Part shown: positions 1 to 12,542 of the stretch, one piece after another
Layout: every line of letters begins with the position of its first letter
Numbering within the stretch: the stretch's first letter is position 1
Source: Styela clava
Taxonomy: Eukaryota; Chordata; Ascidiacea; Stolidobranchia; Styelidae
Reading direction: 5' to 3'
DNA length: 64,000 nt
Assembly (NCBI RefSeq): GCF_964204865.1
Contig: NC_135256.1
Span: 23,650,703-23,714,702, forward strand
The notes under the pieces: model-generated
Databases searched by the model: none
Seen by the model: only the letters and a program-made list of their open reading frames with translations
What the model was told of the DNA's origin: nothing
Program-made: the position numbers and the translations under genes

Positions 1-142
1 TTATTTCATCGTCAGTAAAATACGTGACAAAGTAAAAAAAATCGTGGCTATTATTCGGAATTATTCTAAAATTAGCTGATAAACAGATAAAGTATTCAAA
101 TACTTTGATAGTCGAATATTCGATTCGTTTTGGACAACCCTG
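1..142. mobile_element. Right end of a hAT-like inverted-repeat element cut by the window edge
   Basis: The stretch is AT-rich, contains TCGAATATTCGA and ends in GGACAACCCTG. Read from the other strand this terminus is CAGGGTTGTCC, the CAG-type end seen on the complete hAT elements in this window. The other end and any target duplication lie outside, so the class is an inference. Confidence 0.35.
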
Positions 143-665
143 CTCAATCAATCAATCAATCAATCAATTTTATTTCGGTCGCTCTGGTATAAAACGAAAC
201 AAAAACAAACGAACAAACACATAGGACCTGGAGGACGGGCATAACTTAAAGAAAAGTTAAAAACGTGAAAATACGCGCCCGTCCACCAAAATACGCGCCT
301 CTGAAGTCATCATCAATTGTGACGAAATGCTCTACTTTGGAGATGTCAACTCTGTATATTTTGTAAATTGGAAATCGTTTGACAGGATCCCAAAAGATTT
401 AGGCCCACGATCTAAAAGAACCCGAACTTTCCGTGCGCCTACATTCTTGCAATATGCATTCGCGTAAAAATGTAGTCAGGTAAAACCTTCTAAATACGAC
501 ACCTAGCCACCGCTTGCAGCAGAAGTACATGTACCAGTACTATAATACCAGAACGCCAAGTTTATTATTTCTTTTCTGAAAATATATGGGACTGAATAGT
601 ATTTAGACTAGGATTGGATTGGTACCGGTGCGAAATAAATATCTAATAGGGCTGTGTATTATTGT
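143..665. other. Upstream region of FAF2
   Basis: It holds a short (TCAA)n microsatellite at about 144-167 and otherwise no coding frame of note. The FAF2 promoter and 5' UTR should lie here, but I see no TATA box or initiator I would defend. Confidence 0.4.
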
Positions 666-3600
666 ATGGCGGACAATAACGAGCAAGTAATAGAAAATGA
701 TAGGGGTGAAGATGAAGAAAACTTGAATCAGGAATTAACAGAAAAACTGATTCATTTTCAGGTTAGCTTTGCTATCATTATAGGCTATGCAGTTACTGAA
801 TTATATGAATTCACATTCTACAATAACTTAATCTATGAATACATCTGGTGAGTGAAGCAGGCCTAGCCCACCTCTTCATGCATCCAACTTGGCAATTCTG
901 TTTGGGCAATTTGCCATTAGGTGACTCCAATTATAATCTGCTTGACGATATCTTTTCAGGAATATTTTTTCTATCCACAGTACATAACTCCTTTTGCTGT
1001 TTTGACTAATTTGGTATCCAATTCCTGAATTCGACAATACTCATAAAATTATTAATTTGGTGTGGCAAAAGAATTTATTCTTTTTATTTGTTTGTATATT
1101 CTTCTTCTTACTGCAGTACTGAGTAATTGATTTTATGTCTCGCTTTTTTCACTCCCAACCTTGTCATGTCTCGATGATTGTATGTTTGTGTGTATATGCG
1201 TTGTATGCATGCGTTAATTAGTTTACTACTCTTAGGTGACAGGGTGAGCGAACACGTACTACTTCTTCTATCAATACCTCCCCACCCAAAATATGTACGC
1301 TTTAAACCTTGCTTGAGGTTTCGTTTGCTTTCCCGACCCTATAATCAGTTTTATTTATTTTGTTTTTTTCTATTGCCTATTGCTGATTATGGAGTCAAAA
1401 TAAACTTATACTTATAGTAGCGTATCGGATTATTGTTTGGGAAAAAATGAAAATTTGGGTTGTATTTTTACATCACATTTGTGTTTGGCGTTATTTAAAC
1501 ATTTACAGATTTACAGCGTTTACGGTACATCGCGAGACCCTATTGCTGTATTGCTCTGTATTACAGTACTTTGATAGGATTTTTGCCTGTGTCTTTTGAT
1601 CTTAATTTCTCTTGACGTTAGAATTGTTATGTTACTTTCCCGTCTGACTGTGTTGATAATAACCTCACTGATATTATGATCTGTGTAGTTTCTAAGGCAA
1701 GAACTTTACTGCATAAATAGCAGTTTTTCACCTACTGACCTAATTTACGTAATATAATGAAGGTGTAGACCCAATTTTGTACTTTAACATGCCCATGTTT
1801 GAGTGCAATTATAGCAAATCAAACTATTTTTACCTAACCAATTTCTCACCCAAAATCTGTCATAATATTAAAATCGTATTTAAAACGTCTTTCAGGAAAT
1901 CACCAACATAGACGATCTGAATAGATGTAAAACTATTTTGAGGCAACATGATTGGAATGTTGAAAGTGCAGTCCAGTCAACATTTCTTGAGGCAGGAATG
2001 TCTAATTCTCAACAGGTTGTATTGTGGGAAGTCCCTCTTTAATAATTATCTTTTAGATTACACATGATTAATTGGCTACGCCTTTCAAAACATTGGTAAA
2101 CACTGTTTTATTTCTTTAGTCAAATCTACCACCATCGATATCTGCAAATTCTGGTTTAAGACGAAGAAATGTTGCCACCATATCTCCACCACTTCCATTA
2201 AGAACTAATTCTCATACGACATTGTATGAAGCAAGAGGATTACAATTGAGGCAACCTCAAGGAATATTTGAATGGGGATATTATGTTTTATCAATGCCAT
2301 TCCGATTTACATGGTCAACGTTATTTGGAATTGTGAGGTATTTCTGCATAATAATTCTGCACTGAAGTACTATCAGTGTAAAGCCTTTTGAATATTACCT
2401 GTTAAATTGATTACACAGTAAAATTTATCAGGCCGATCGCATTTCAAATTCATGAGATCCAAAGTCCTTAGCTATAACAAGTCATGTAAGATTGATTTTA
2501 GATGTCATTGTAAGCAACCTTGTGTGTAAGACTATTCAACAGAATAATAGCTGTCAAGGGGAAATCAATTCTTTCAGTTCTAAACACCTTCAAAATATTT
2601 CTCACCACCAAAAATGTAGTTGGACTTCCATTTGGCCTATTAATTTCAAAATAACTTTGAAACACCTGAAATGTAAATGGAATGAAGAAATGCTTGTTAA
2701 TAAACAATGGCAAATAAAACTAGAACCCTATAATGATCCTTTTTTTAAATTTGATAACTATTGAATTTTTATTAATTTTACGCTTTATATTTCATGTGTC
2801 TCCTGACTGTTTACCACAGGTTTTTTATGCGTCTCTTTCTGCCTGACACGAGGGCAAGGCTAACAGATCCTCTTGGAGATGTAACATCATTTATTACTGA
2901 ATATGAAGAATTATATGGTGAACGTCACCCAGTGTTTTTTCAGGTATTTTTGCATATTTTCAAACACATTGTTATATAATTTTCCTACGAAAATCGTTTA
3001 ATTTCTTTCTCATTGATCATTTATTAGTTATTGATAAAATTGAGTTTTGAATTTCATTGTCTAAGCTCTAAGCAATTAATTCACCATATGTTGTTGCATC
3101 TGGCCTTATATATTCTTCACTTCAAACAAAGACTTCAAACAATAAGAAGTTGATCATGAATAATAAAATGGTTCTGAACAAGTCTTTTAAGTATATTACT
3201 TGAATCAGGGTAGGTGAATTTTACATGCTTTCTTGCTTGTTCAACCAAAAAAGTGTCCGTCTGCAAGAAATTTACGGAATTCCTCTAAATGATTAGTTTT
3301 TATATTTCTGGAGTCTCATAATTATAATTATATATTTTCAAATTTTGAATATCACATCATCCACATGTATATTGTGCAGTTCCGACTAAGCTTTTTATTT
3401 TTCATAGGGATCCTATGCAGATGCTCAAAATGAGTGTCGAAGACAAATGCAATTTTTATTGGTTTATTTACATGGACCAGACCACCAAGACACTCCAGAC
3501 TTTTGTAATAACACTCTTGCGAATGATGATGTTATTCAGTTAGTTCAAAGGAACTTCGTTTTTTGGTCTTGTTCGGTAAATAAGCCAGAAGGATATAGAG

Positions 3601-6600
3601 GTTTGTTGTTTTCTTCTCATTTTGATCATTTTTCGAGAAACAGTTCAGCGAGGTGTTTTAAAACTTGACTAAAAAAATTTTGTATAGTATTTACCTCATT
3701 GTGCCATTTTATCTAGTTTTCTTATATTTCTTTCATTTCATTGCATTGAATTTTTTTCTCAGTGTCTCGAGCAATGCGTGAAAATACATATCCATTCCTT
3801 GCCATAATTTGTCAGTACCAAGGAAAAATGACAGTTGTTGGGAGATTGGAAGGACCCCTTACTTCTCAAGTGAGTTCAGTTTTTTGTTTGTTTTCATTAT
3901 CTCTAAAGTTATAAAAGACATGAAGTAGGGATGTCCAAAATGAAAATATTCATTCTAATATTTTCAGGAATATTGAAGTATTTGGTTTTGGCCTGAGTCA
4001 TGGAGATTTAGGGATTTTAATTTGGGATTAGGGAGTTTTAATTTGTATTTTACCTTCATTCAACTGTGTCGTACTGTGCTATTCAGGAATTAATGGAACA
4101 AGCGAGTGCCATTATTGAAAGATTTGAGCCAACAATGATAGCAGCAAGAGCTGAACGAGCAGAGCGTGATATGACACAACAAATAAGAAGTGAACAAGAT
4201 GCAGCCTATGAACAATCACTTCAACAAGATAAAGAAAAAGTATTTGATTGATAAAAGCACTACCTCTTGTTAGGATATGCATATGTTTGGATTTATACAT
4301 CGTCCCATATTTTTTCTCCTATAACATCTATCCTACATGGTGCATTTCTGAATGAAATTCCATATCATTAGCAGTATTAATGATCTTGTAACTTGCACAT
4401 CCGAACAAAGTATATCCATCAGCTTAGTTAATAGTCTGTTGAATCGAAAGTTTACATTTTAAAAAGTTAAGCTCAATTCTTCAAGCCTCAACATCTCTTC
4501 GTCAAATTTCACTTTTGTAAACAGGAAAAAAAGAAACTGGAGGAAGAGGAATCAAAAAAGAAAAAGGAACAGGAACTATTGGATAAGGAGAAAATGAAAG
4601 AAGAGGCTGAAAATAGATATTTGCAAAGAAAGCAAGAATGCAAGAAAGGTATATATATATATATACCAGGGGTGGGGAAAATTTATTAGTATAAGAGCCG
4701 CATGCAGTAAGTCAGAAATATGTGAGCCGCATAATTTTTGAAATTATCAATATTAGAGCTCATTAAATCATTTTGCATTGTGACTGTTACATTGATAGTA
4801 ATTTGGGAGATGCGTGTAGTTTGTGTAGTGCGACGCGAAAACCAGCGTTTGGGCTGTTGACTGCGACAATATCAGCAATATTTTTTTCACAAAATCACAG
4901 AGCAATATTCCATGATATAACAACTAAGGGTCTAAGACTAAGAGAGCTTGAGTTGATGCATCGGATTCTTTGCAAAATGATATCATAAATTTCTGCTGTC
5001 CTAATAATTCAAATTCATTTGATCTGTGTTTTCTTGCAGCTGATTTACAAGGGTAGACTCGTACGAAGTTTTTGTGATTTGTCACTTGACTGATTTAAAA
5101 TTCCACGCTACAACGATTTTCATACTAAAACATAATTTGTCTTAATCATTGATGAAAACTTCTTCTACCGCTTAATAAATTTAAAAAAAATGTTACACTA
5201 CAGTTCCTCTTAGTTAAATTCGGATTATAATTAATGCTAGTGAAAAGAGCCGCATAAAATCTTTCGCGAGCCGCATGCGGTTTATCATGTTTTTAGTTTA
5301 TCAAGTTCACTTTTAACATCCCATAATGGAAGTTCAATCCTAATCAGCATTATATGATTCATTAAATTGTATTTTCAGCACTGTCAACAGAACCTGACCC
5401 AAGCCATTCTGAGGCAGTGAAACTATTAATTAAACTTCCAGATGGTTCAAGATTAACGAGGGTCTTTCTTTCTTCACAACCGGTTAAGGTACGAAACAAG
5501 ATGCATTCCTTTCAGTCCAAGAGTGACTATGCTAAACTATGCCATCTGATTATTTAATAATTGTCTGTTCTAATAATACCCTAAACAGTTTCATATGAGC
5601 TTACCCTGATTTTTAATATCAAGAAGATTGCTGCAATTGCTAGTCGCCATAACAATGGTGTTTAAAAAAGTTGTCAGATGATCACATGAGTCAAGGATGC
5701 TCCTTTCTACCCTGTTTTTGATGATTTGTCATCACGTATTTCTGATTTGAATTTATGGTTGTCTATATAACAATATTATTTACTTGGTGTGCTGTCACGA
5801 TGACAATATTTTCATTGAAATGAAGTAGAAAATGTCTCTAATGTGAGCTAAGAAGTTATATATCATATTTTTTGCATTGACTGTAAAACAATGCTCCTTG
5901 AAAAAGAGTGATGAAAGCTTTTAGATAGGTATACTTATCTTAGGTCAGTGCTCTTCAGCCTTTTTGTTATTGAGGAACCCCTTATTTAATTTTAACATTT
6001 TTATGGAACAAAATTAAATTAAAACCTGAAATATTTGTAATTAAAATACTTCTACTTCAACAACGAAACAGAAAGAAGGCAACAAGCGTGAAGTTTAATA
6101 ACTAGGTTGTTCTTGCATTTCCTTTGCAATCTTCTTGAATTCTCATACTCGTGTCTACACTCTTTATACAACTTCTCAACGACACATCAACATGCTAAAG
6201 CAAGAAGTGATTCCCCCTAAAAAAAACGCGGAACCCCTATAGAACCCTATATACTGACGAAACCCCACTGCATATATTGCGGAACCCCTGTTTATGAGCA
6301 CTGTCTTAGGTATATCAATATCGCTTCAATTTGTTTTTCAATTTGTAATTTATAGTTCGGCCTTGTATTTGATATTTACTTCTTTTGGGTATTTGAAGAA
6401 ATTTTAGTTTTGAAATATGTGCAACATCTTTCTTATTCAGGCAATTCATGATTTTGTGTTTTCGCAAGATAATGCACCTCGTCAATTTCAAGTTGGGACC
6501 AATTTTCCCAGAAAAATTATTCCTGGGTGCTCAACTTCTGAAGTTCTGGAACACGAAGAAATTATGTCATCGCACACCAAACCAAAAACTATAGATGATG

Positions 6601-6713
6601 AGGATGAGCCTAGGAACACACAATTAACTATCTCCGACGTTGAACTCAAATCCTGTGAAATGTTATTCGTTCAATCAATAGATGATACAGATGATGAGGA
6701 CAGTGATAGGTGA
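666..6713 (+). CDS. FAF2: FAF2/UBXD8, ER membrane UBA-UAS-UBX adaptor for p97 (ten exons)
   Basis: Coding exons are 666-761, 1896-2015, 2120-2337, 2820-2943, 3408-3600, 3763-3869, 4087-4239, 4525-4648, 5379-5488 and 6441-6713. All have AG/GT borders and the frame stays open, giving 505 residues. FAF2 is an ER and lipid-droplet protein that recruits p97/VCP to ubiquitinated substrates during ER-associated degradation. Visible parts in order are: an N-terminal UBA helix bundle (about 15-65); a hydrophobic hairpin (about 118-152, GIFEWGYYVLSMPFRFTW region) that would anchor it in the ER; a UAS thioredoxin-like domain (about 187-310, with RENTYPFLA and MTVVGRLEG); a charged Lys/Glu coiled coil (about 318-380); and a UBX domain (about 383-495) with the p97-contacting FPR loop at 437-439 (NFPRKII). 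The start is the first ATG in frame with the UBA. Human FAF2 is about 445 residues, and the excess lies mostly in an acidic C-terminal part. Identification is by recall of the family. Confidence 0.95.
4667..5285. mobile_element. hAT-like element lacking its right end, FAF2 intron 8
   Basis: It starts with CAGGGGTGGGGAAA directly after the (TA)n that follows the exon 8 donor. Near the left end it carries AGAGCCGCATGCAG, and near 5246-5282 related GAGCCGCAT units appear, one reading GAGCCGCATGCGG. That is the interior of a CAG-ended element. No matching right terminus or target duplication is visible, so it is truncated or decayed. Confidence 0.45.
5946..6303. mobile_element. Short non-autonomous hAT element, FAF2 intron 9
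   Basis: The ends are CAGTGCTC and GAGCACTG, with GGAACCCC-type subterminal sequence on both sides. It is flanked by the perfect 8-bp duplication TCTTAGGT (5938-5945 and 6304-6311). At 358 bp with no coding capacity it is a MITE mobilised in trans. It sits about 140 bp before the last FAF2 exon and does not touch its acceptor. Confidence 0.8.
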
Positions 6714-6750
6714 TTGAAGGAATAACAATTTTGATGAAAATGATCTGTGT

Positions 6751-6756
6751 AATAAA
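6751..6756 (+). promoter_or_regulatory. FAF2 poly(A) signal AATAAA
   Basis: A canonical AATAAA lies 38 bases after the FAF2 stop codon, which implies a very short 3' UTR. There is no experimental support in the sequence. Confidence 0.55.
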
Positions 6757-9700
6757 AAAGAAGTACTTTTAGGTACATTTTGGCTTTTAATATTTAGATA
6801 TAATTCTGCTAGGTAGGTAGGACACTACGAAAATGTTGCCTGCAGTGATACTCCCAATATTGTAAGAGTCAAGTCTAGATAAGGTTTCTGCCCCTTATTA
6901 AAACAGACCCTTAATCAGTCTGTAGGGCACTGTACTTTTCAATATTTGCTTAAACAGATTCTGAAAACTTACTGTTTTCAAATTCAGAGTTTGATCAACA
7001 AACTGGTTTACTTTTTTCATGTCTGGATATGCTGCTGTATAAAAAGTGGATAAAGCATCTCCACATGGACTGTTTGAAATGTGTATAATCTAATGCAACT
7101 TTGAAATAGTTGAACTTGGCAATACAGGCATTCATGTGATATAAATTCGTGTAGGTTTTGATATATTTGATTCTAGTGTTGATTTTCATGGGTTGCATGT
7201 CCCAAAGATATCTGGCTGTATAATGCATAATAAGCATCCGTCATAGTTCTTTCGGATCATCATGAGAAAGGATTTTGACGATATCAGTGCATCATCATAC
7301 AGTATACAAGCTTTCTCTACCTCGCCTTGAAAAATGTTTGGTTGCGTAGTTGGTAATGTGCAATATATAAGCAGTAAGCATGCTCATTTGCTCTAGAAAA
7401 GTTGACCATTTGTTGTTTCTCGTTGTAGGCGTCGCCAAATACATGATTCGCAATTTCGATTTTAGTGCTATTTTTTTGGATAGATCCTAATAAAGAACAG
7501 AATCCCGGCACCGCAACTGTTGACTGCATATGCCCTGGTTTTCGCCGCCTGGGTGGCACGGAAAGCGCATGCAATGCCGGACGAAACGCGTACATACTTT
7601 AATAGAAACCTGAAACTTACTAAAATTAAATAAATATTGCAATAAGGAGTATTTCAGTTGAAAACTGCAGTGCAGAAAGGTACGGAGTCTAGGTAATATG
7701 AGTTATCTATCAAAAATGCAAGTATAGGAATATTTCATAGCCGTCGAATTCGGCCAGGGATTCGTGGAAAATAAGAACATAACCTATTTCACAACTGGCA
7801 TGGTTGCCTAGAAGTCTTCTACAATTAGAAATAAAGCCTTTGAATGAAATATACGCAACTCCAAATCTTTTTTGTTTGATGCGCAACGGCATGTAGATTT
7901 CTTAAAGATCACCTGCGTCCGCTTGTAAATGAAAATCCAAATTAAAAAACTTGAATGTACTTTTAAAGTGATACGCGTACTTGCTGAACATTGGTCTCCG
8001 CAGCTTCGCAACAGCTGATGGTAGCGTGAAAATAAAAATGGTCTAATGATATACATTGTCAAATAAATATAAGCAACGTCAAACGGCAGTCTTGGTAAAA
8101 CGATATATAAACCCATACTGCAATCAACGAATGTGGTATATCTACTATTCGTGTAACAAATTCTGTACATATATAGGTAATATAGCACATATATACGATG
8201 CATTCTATCGCGGTTTTTACATATTCGAAATATTTCAATCTTTAAATTTGATCGGTTGAAAAAATTCACTGTGGAGTTCATAATGGTTTCATTGTTGTAA
8301 CCGAGTATTATTCATTTTTTTCTTCTTCTTGTGCTACTAGTCTATTTAATTCCTCATACACAGCTATAGCAAGTGTGCTCAGGGCAAATCGATAGTGATT
8401 ATCTCTATATAAGAAGTGAATATAATATATATGTACCTATTCTGGAGACTCTTTGTTTTTAATCCATTGTTTTTGTAATTGAGATATTGCTAATGCGCCA
8501 TGAACGACTAATCAGCTAAATTAGTCGATACTAATTAATTGACAGTGTATCTACTTATCAAAACATTCGTTCACGATGTGCCACGAGCGACTCGATCCAA
8601 TTAGTTTCGAATATTTGATCAAGTATACTACCAAATTGTTTTAAGTTTTTTTCCCTAATTCTCATTCCATCAGTGCGCGTTTAGTCAAAGGCAATATTTA
8701 GAAATTTACAGATATCTAGACTACGAGAAATCTAGACCGGTTATCGAAAAGTTATCCATCCATACTGTGCTGTATAGTATTTCTATATACCGATGGATAG
8801 AAAGAAACAGTTTGGTTTTTATACTCTAACTAACGCATACAGGACAACCGATTTGGTGTGTAGTTAAGGACCATGACTCGCGGATAGAGGGAATCAAGAT
8901 TTGATAGTTTCTTCATGTGAGTTCTTATGATATAAAACTTCAGACTAAACACGCTTTTTGTGCGGTTGTGAATAGGGATTTGTTCAAAAAGAATTGTTTC
9001 AAATCAAGTTTTTTTTGCCTGTTTTGTTCAAAATGGCTGTACTATTTGATCTTTTTGTATTTAATAGGTTGAAAAAAAATGGATGTAAAAACTTGCCAAG
9101 CGCTTCTTATTTGCAATAAATCCTTCAAAACGCCACAAAGATCGATAGAGGCTCATGCACACCTTCTCAAGCTGTAGTTCAGTGGTTGGCGCAGTAAGAC
9201 GAAACCGATAAGCCATTACGTGAACGACCCTGCTGCGATGAAACCATCTTGCGAAAATTGAAATAAGATCGAATAAATCGAGTTGAAATGCGATCGAGTT
9301 TGTATGGCCTTGAAAAACTCACTTAACCGTAAAAAACAAAGTATGCTAAGCTTAAATTAACCGAACAGTATTAACCGTAACAATGACTTCATTTTATGAA
9401 AAATATGTCAATACATGACCTCGAAATCCATATTATGGCGTCATAACAGATTAGTTGTGGCGTCTTTGCATCAGAGGCATCTTACAATTAACATAGACTA
9501 TAGGTTAGGGTTGCCATACCGTTCGGAAAATTCCGGACATGTCCGGAATTTAGGGTTAAATTTTGCGTCCGGGAAGAATTTAAAAAATGCTTAAATGTCC
9601 GGAATTTTACTGCATCTGTAATCGTACTGGGCACACTGCTGATAAAGAACATTGTTATTTCGTACCGTGCGCATACTTTTTACTACGAGGTCATGAAAAT

Positions 9701-12542
9701 AGTCATGAACTGTCCGGAATTTTGCTTTTTCAAATATGGCGACCCTACCATCGTTCATATCAGTAGATTACCGCCGATATAAGCATATTCTTCATTATCG
9801 CCACCCGCTCGTTTTGCCGAATGGCTGCACTTGATTGAATTGCTTTTGTAGTAGGCTCGTGAGCTAATTTTCATGATTTTTCTTACTCAAAACGTCTCTC
9901 TGATATCTCGGCTAAACATTCCGGGTAAAATCTTATGACTTTGGTGGAGATATAAAGTGGCGATAAATGTACGCAATAGTGGTGAAGTCAAAATAAAAAA
10001 TTTTACTTACATTTTTGAAATTATAATTCCGGCTGCGTGTGCAGCTGCCAGAATGCAACGTTTTGGCCTAGTTTCGCGGCGATGCAAGGGGTATTTCACT
10101 AAAAAATGGAAAAAATACAGAAAAAATTTGATTTAAAACAAGCCCTCATTTTAAAACATGATGTTTTTTTTAGAATTGATAAAAAAACAAAACCCTAGTT
10201 GTGAAGTCATACTCAGTAGTCGAAAAACATGCCGCAAGTTGGAAACAAGTTTTGTAACAATTATGGTAATATTTATTTGCTTACAATGAGCTGATACTGG
10301 TTGACTCTCTATACCAACAATTGTTAATGTACGATTCCCGTTAGGTGGTGATGAAGACGCGAATTATGAGATATAGACAAGTTGTCAACACACATTCTTG
10401 GATATCGGTTTCATATCCTCCAACTTCGTTATTACTGCTTATCTCTAATTTATGCATTTAGCAAAAAAAAAGATTTTTGTTATAATTCTAAAAAAAAGAC
10501 ATCATAGTTTGTGACATTTGCTGCATGTTAAACCTGACCACCGTGGCTATTCACGCCAGTTAAAAACTAACATGACAATAAAATCTATGAACCTACATGG
10601 GTGACGTCACAATTGTGTTTACGTTTTCAAAATTCATTGCAAAATGCGAACAGTTGCATTTCTTCGACCGATTGAGTGAAGGTTAGCATCTGCGTTGTTT
10701 TTGTGAGTTGTTTTGGAAGAGAGCTTATTGTTCCAAATAAACCGTTTAAAAGTGTCTAGCTTTATTTTGCGGTTTGCAGTACAGAAAGTCATATAAATCG
10801 TGAAGGCAATGTCCTAATGGCTGTTCTTATTCGAGACAGGTTGGCTGAAAATTCGAACATTTATGAACAGTCGTAATAATTTTCAACAACTTTGATAATA
10901 CCTCGACATGTTAGTAAGATCTCATTGTCTGGACACTGGTCCGTGCAATGTCCCGCCTCTTGGGGACAACCAATGCCTGCCTTGCTCATATATGAATTAA
11001 GTATTGATTTAGGCCTACATGGCGATGCGCTTCTCCAATTTTTCAAAAGGCGTAAATACATAAATATTACAAGAATAAATAATTTGTCTAATCTCAAATG
11101 TAGGTACGCACCTGTGTCTTGCGTGTTCTGGGGCATTATCAAATTTCTAAATCATAGATAGTGTCTCATTTTTATCAATGAAACCTTGACAAAACATTCT
11201 GTTTTAGACACGCGCTCATTTTACGCACCTTTCATGGTCCATAATACATATACGTAACCCTTCTGTGTGTACTCCGTTTTGAGGTATATTAAAAGTAGAA
11301 AAATTTTATTTGAAGATGATCTGTGTACCAGAGAGTGGATATTTTTGCTGTCGGTTGACATTAGTTCTAATTTTGTCAAAAGAATAGCGGATGTACTGAA
11401 CTTGAACCTTTGCAGCAAAAACTTCATATATGTGTGCTAGTTTGACCCAATTGATGAGCAGCAATTTTGCGAGAGATTTTTATTGATCGGTGAGGTCTTC
11501 AAGTACTGGGCCACACCTTGAATACACCCATATGAAGTTTTTTCTACTTCGAGCAGTATCTTGATATCAGTTTAATATTTGCGGTGTAACATCCGTTAGC
11601 CATACGCGTGCCATCTATAAATTAGCAGCCTGATAAAATATCGATAAAATTATTATCAACAACTTCATTTGGCGCTAAAAAAGCGAGTATCAATCGAAAC
11701 CGACTTCGCTGACCTACTCCGTGTATTCGCACTAAATTTTAGAAAGGCGATGCGACGCAGTCATATGAAGCGAAAGCTCGAAGACTAACCGCAGTTTTAC
11801 AACGAATGTTGTTTTGACGTCTGGGCGTCGAATAGTGAGAATAGGAGTCATATTAAAGAAACATAACGCGGCCGAGAGTAGCGGACGTATCGATTCACAG
11901 GCGTAGGTTCGTGTGCGGTGGGATTTGGCGATGAAAACAAGGTCACGAATCGTTAAAATAAAGAGAGAAAGAATAAAATGAGAAGATGAAAGAAGGGTGC
12001 TGGGCAAAACAAGTAAACAGTCGATGTATGATTCGACCGACGTTCTCGTAGTAGTAGTGGTTCGGTCTGTCGGACTTGTTTTTCTGTTTCATGGTTTCGC
12101 TCTTGTAATACTGTAATAGGCCTTTCATGCTCATATAAATATACAGTTTTGCGCCAACTTGTCTTCAATAAGAAATACCTTATATAAGTACCGGTATGAT
12201 AAAGAGTGATAAATCCCAGGTATTTAAGTATGCCAGTAAAAATCTAAATACGATGCAGTTGCAGGGTTAGAAGAAGGAGGTTGATAATTTACTATATATT
12301 TCTTTGATCTGTTGATAGTTCAACATTACTATGCCTAGTTAAAATATTGTTCTTGCAGTTGAGCTCCAATAAATACTGAAATACCAAAGTCTGTCAGCTT
12401 CATAAGTTTTTTTACATTGTTATACTTATTTATTTTCTTAGTCTTTTGTATCATTGAATTATTCGTGCTCGTCTCATAAGCTTGAACCCAGAGACTGCAG
12501 TTGTAACAACAACAAAAAGTGAACCAACAGCTGCATTGTGTT
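6757..12542. other. Intergenic region between FAF2 and IRS
   Basis: No exon with homology I recognise. Open frames here are short and lack family features. It contains one TA-flanked inverted-repeat element (9506-9747) and a perfect TGACGTCA octamer at 10602-10609. The last kilobase probably includes IRS 5' UTR. AGACTGCAG ending at 12500 could be an acceptor for a 5' UTR exon, which is inference. Confidence 0.5.
9506..9747. mobile_element. Small inverted-repeat MITE with TA flanks
   Basis: The ends are TAGGGTTGCCATAC and, on the other strand, TAGGGTCGCCATAT. The outermost TA on each side may be a Tc1/mariner-type duplication. Inside is a perfect 22-bp palindrome at 9529-9550 built on TCCGGACATGTCCGGA. 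The unit TGTCCGGAATTT recurs twice more within the element. No coding capacity. Confidence 0.6.

Noticed and set aside
3928..3990. AGGGATGTCCAAAATGAAAATATTC as a hAT terminus in FAF2 intron 6
   Set aside because: It resembles the terminus at 142, but there is no partner end and no duplication. The match is too short to claim an element.
7808..8281. 157-codon minus-strand frame
   Set aside because: Its composition is that of AT-rich noncoding DNA (many Tyr, Ile, Phe), it overlaps other random frames, and it shows no domain or splice context.
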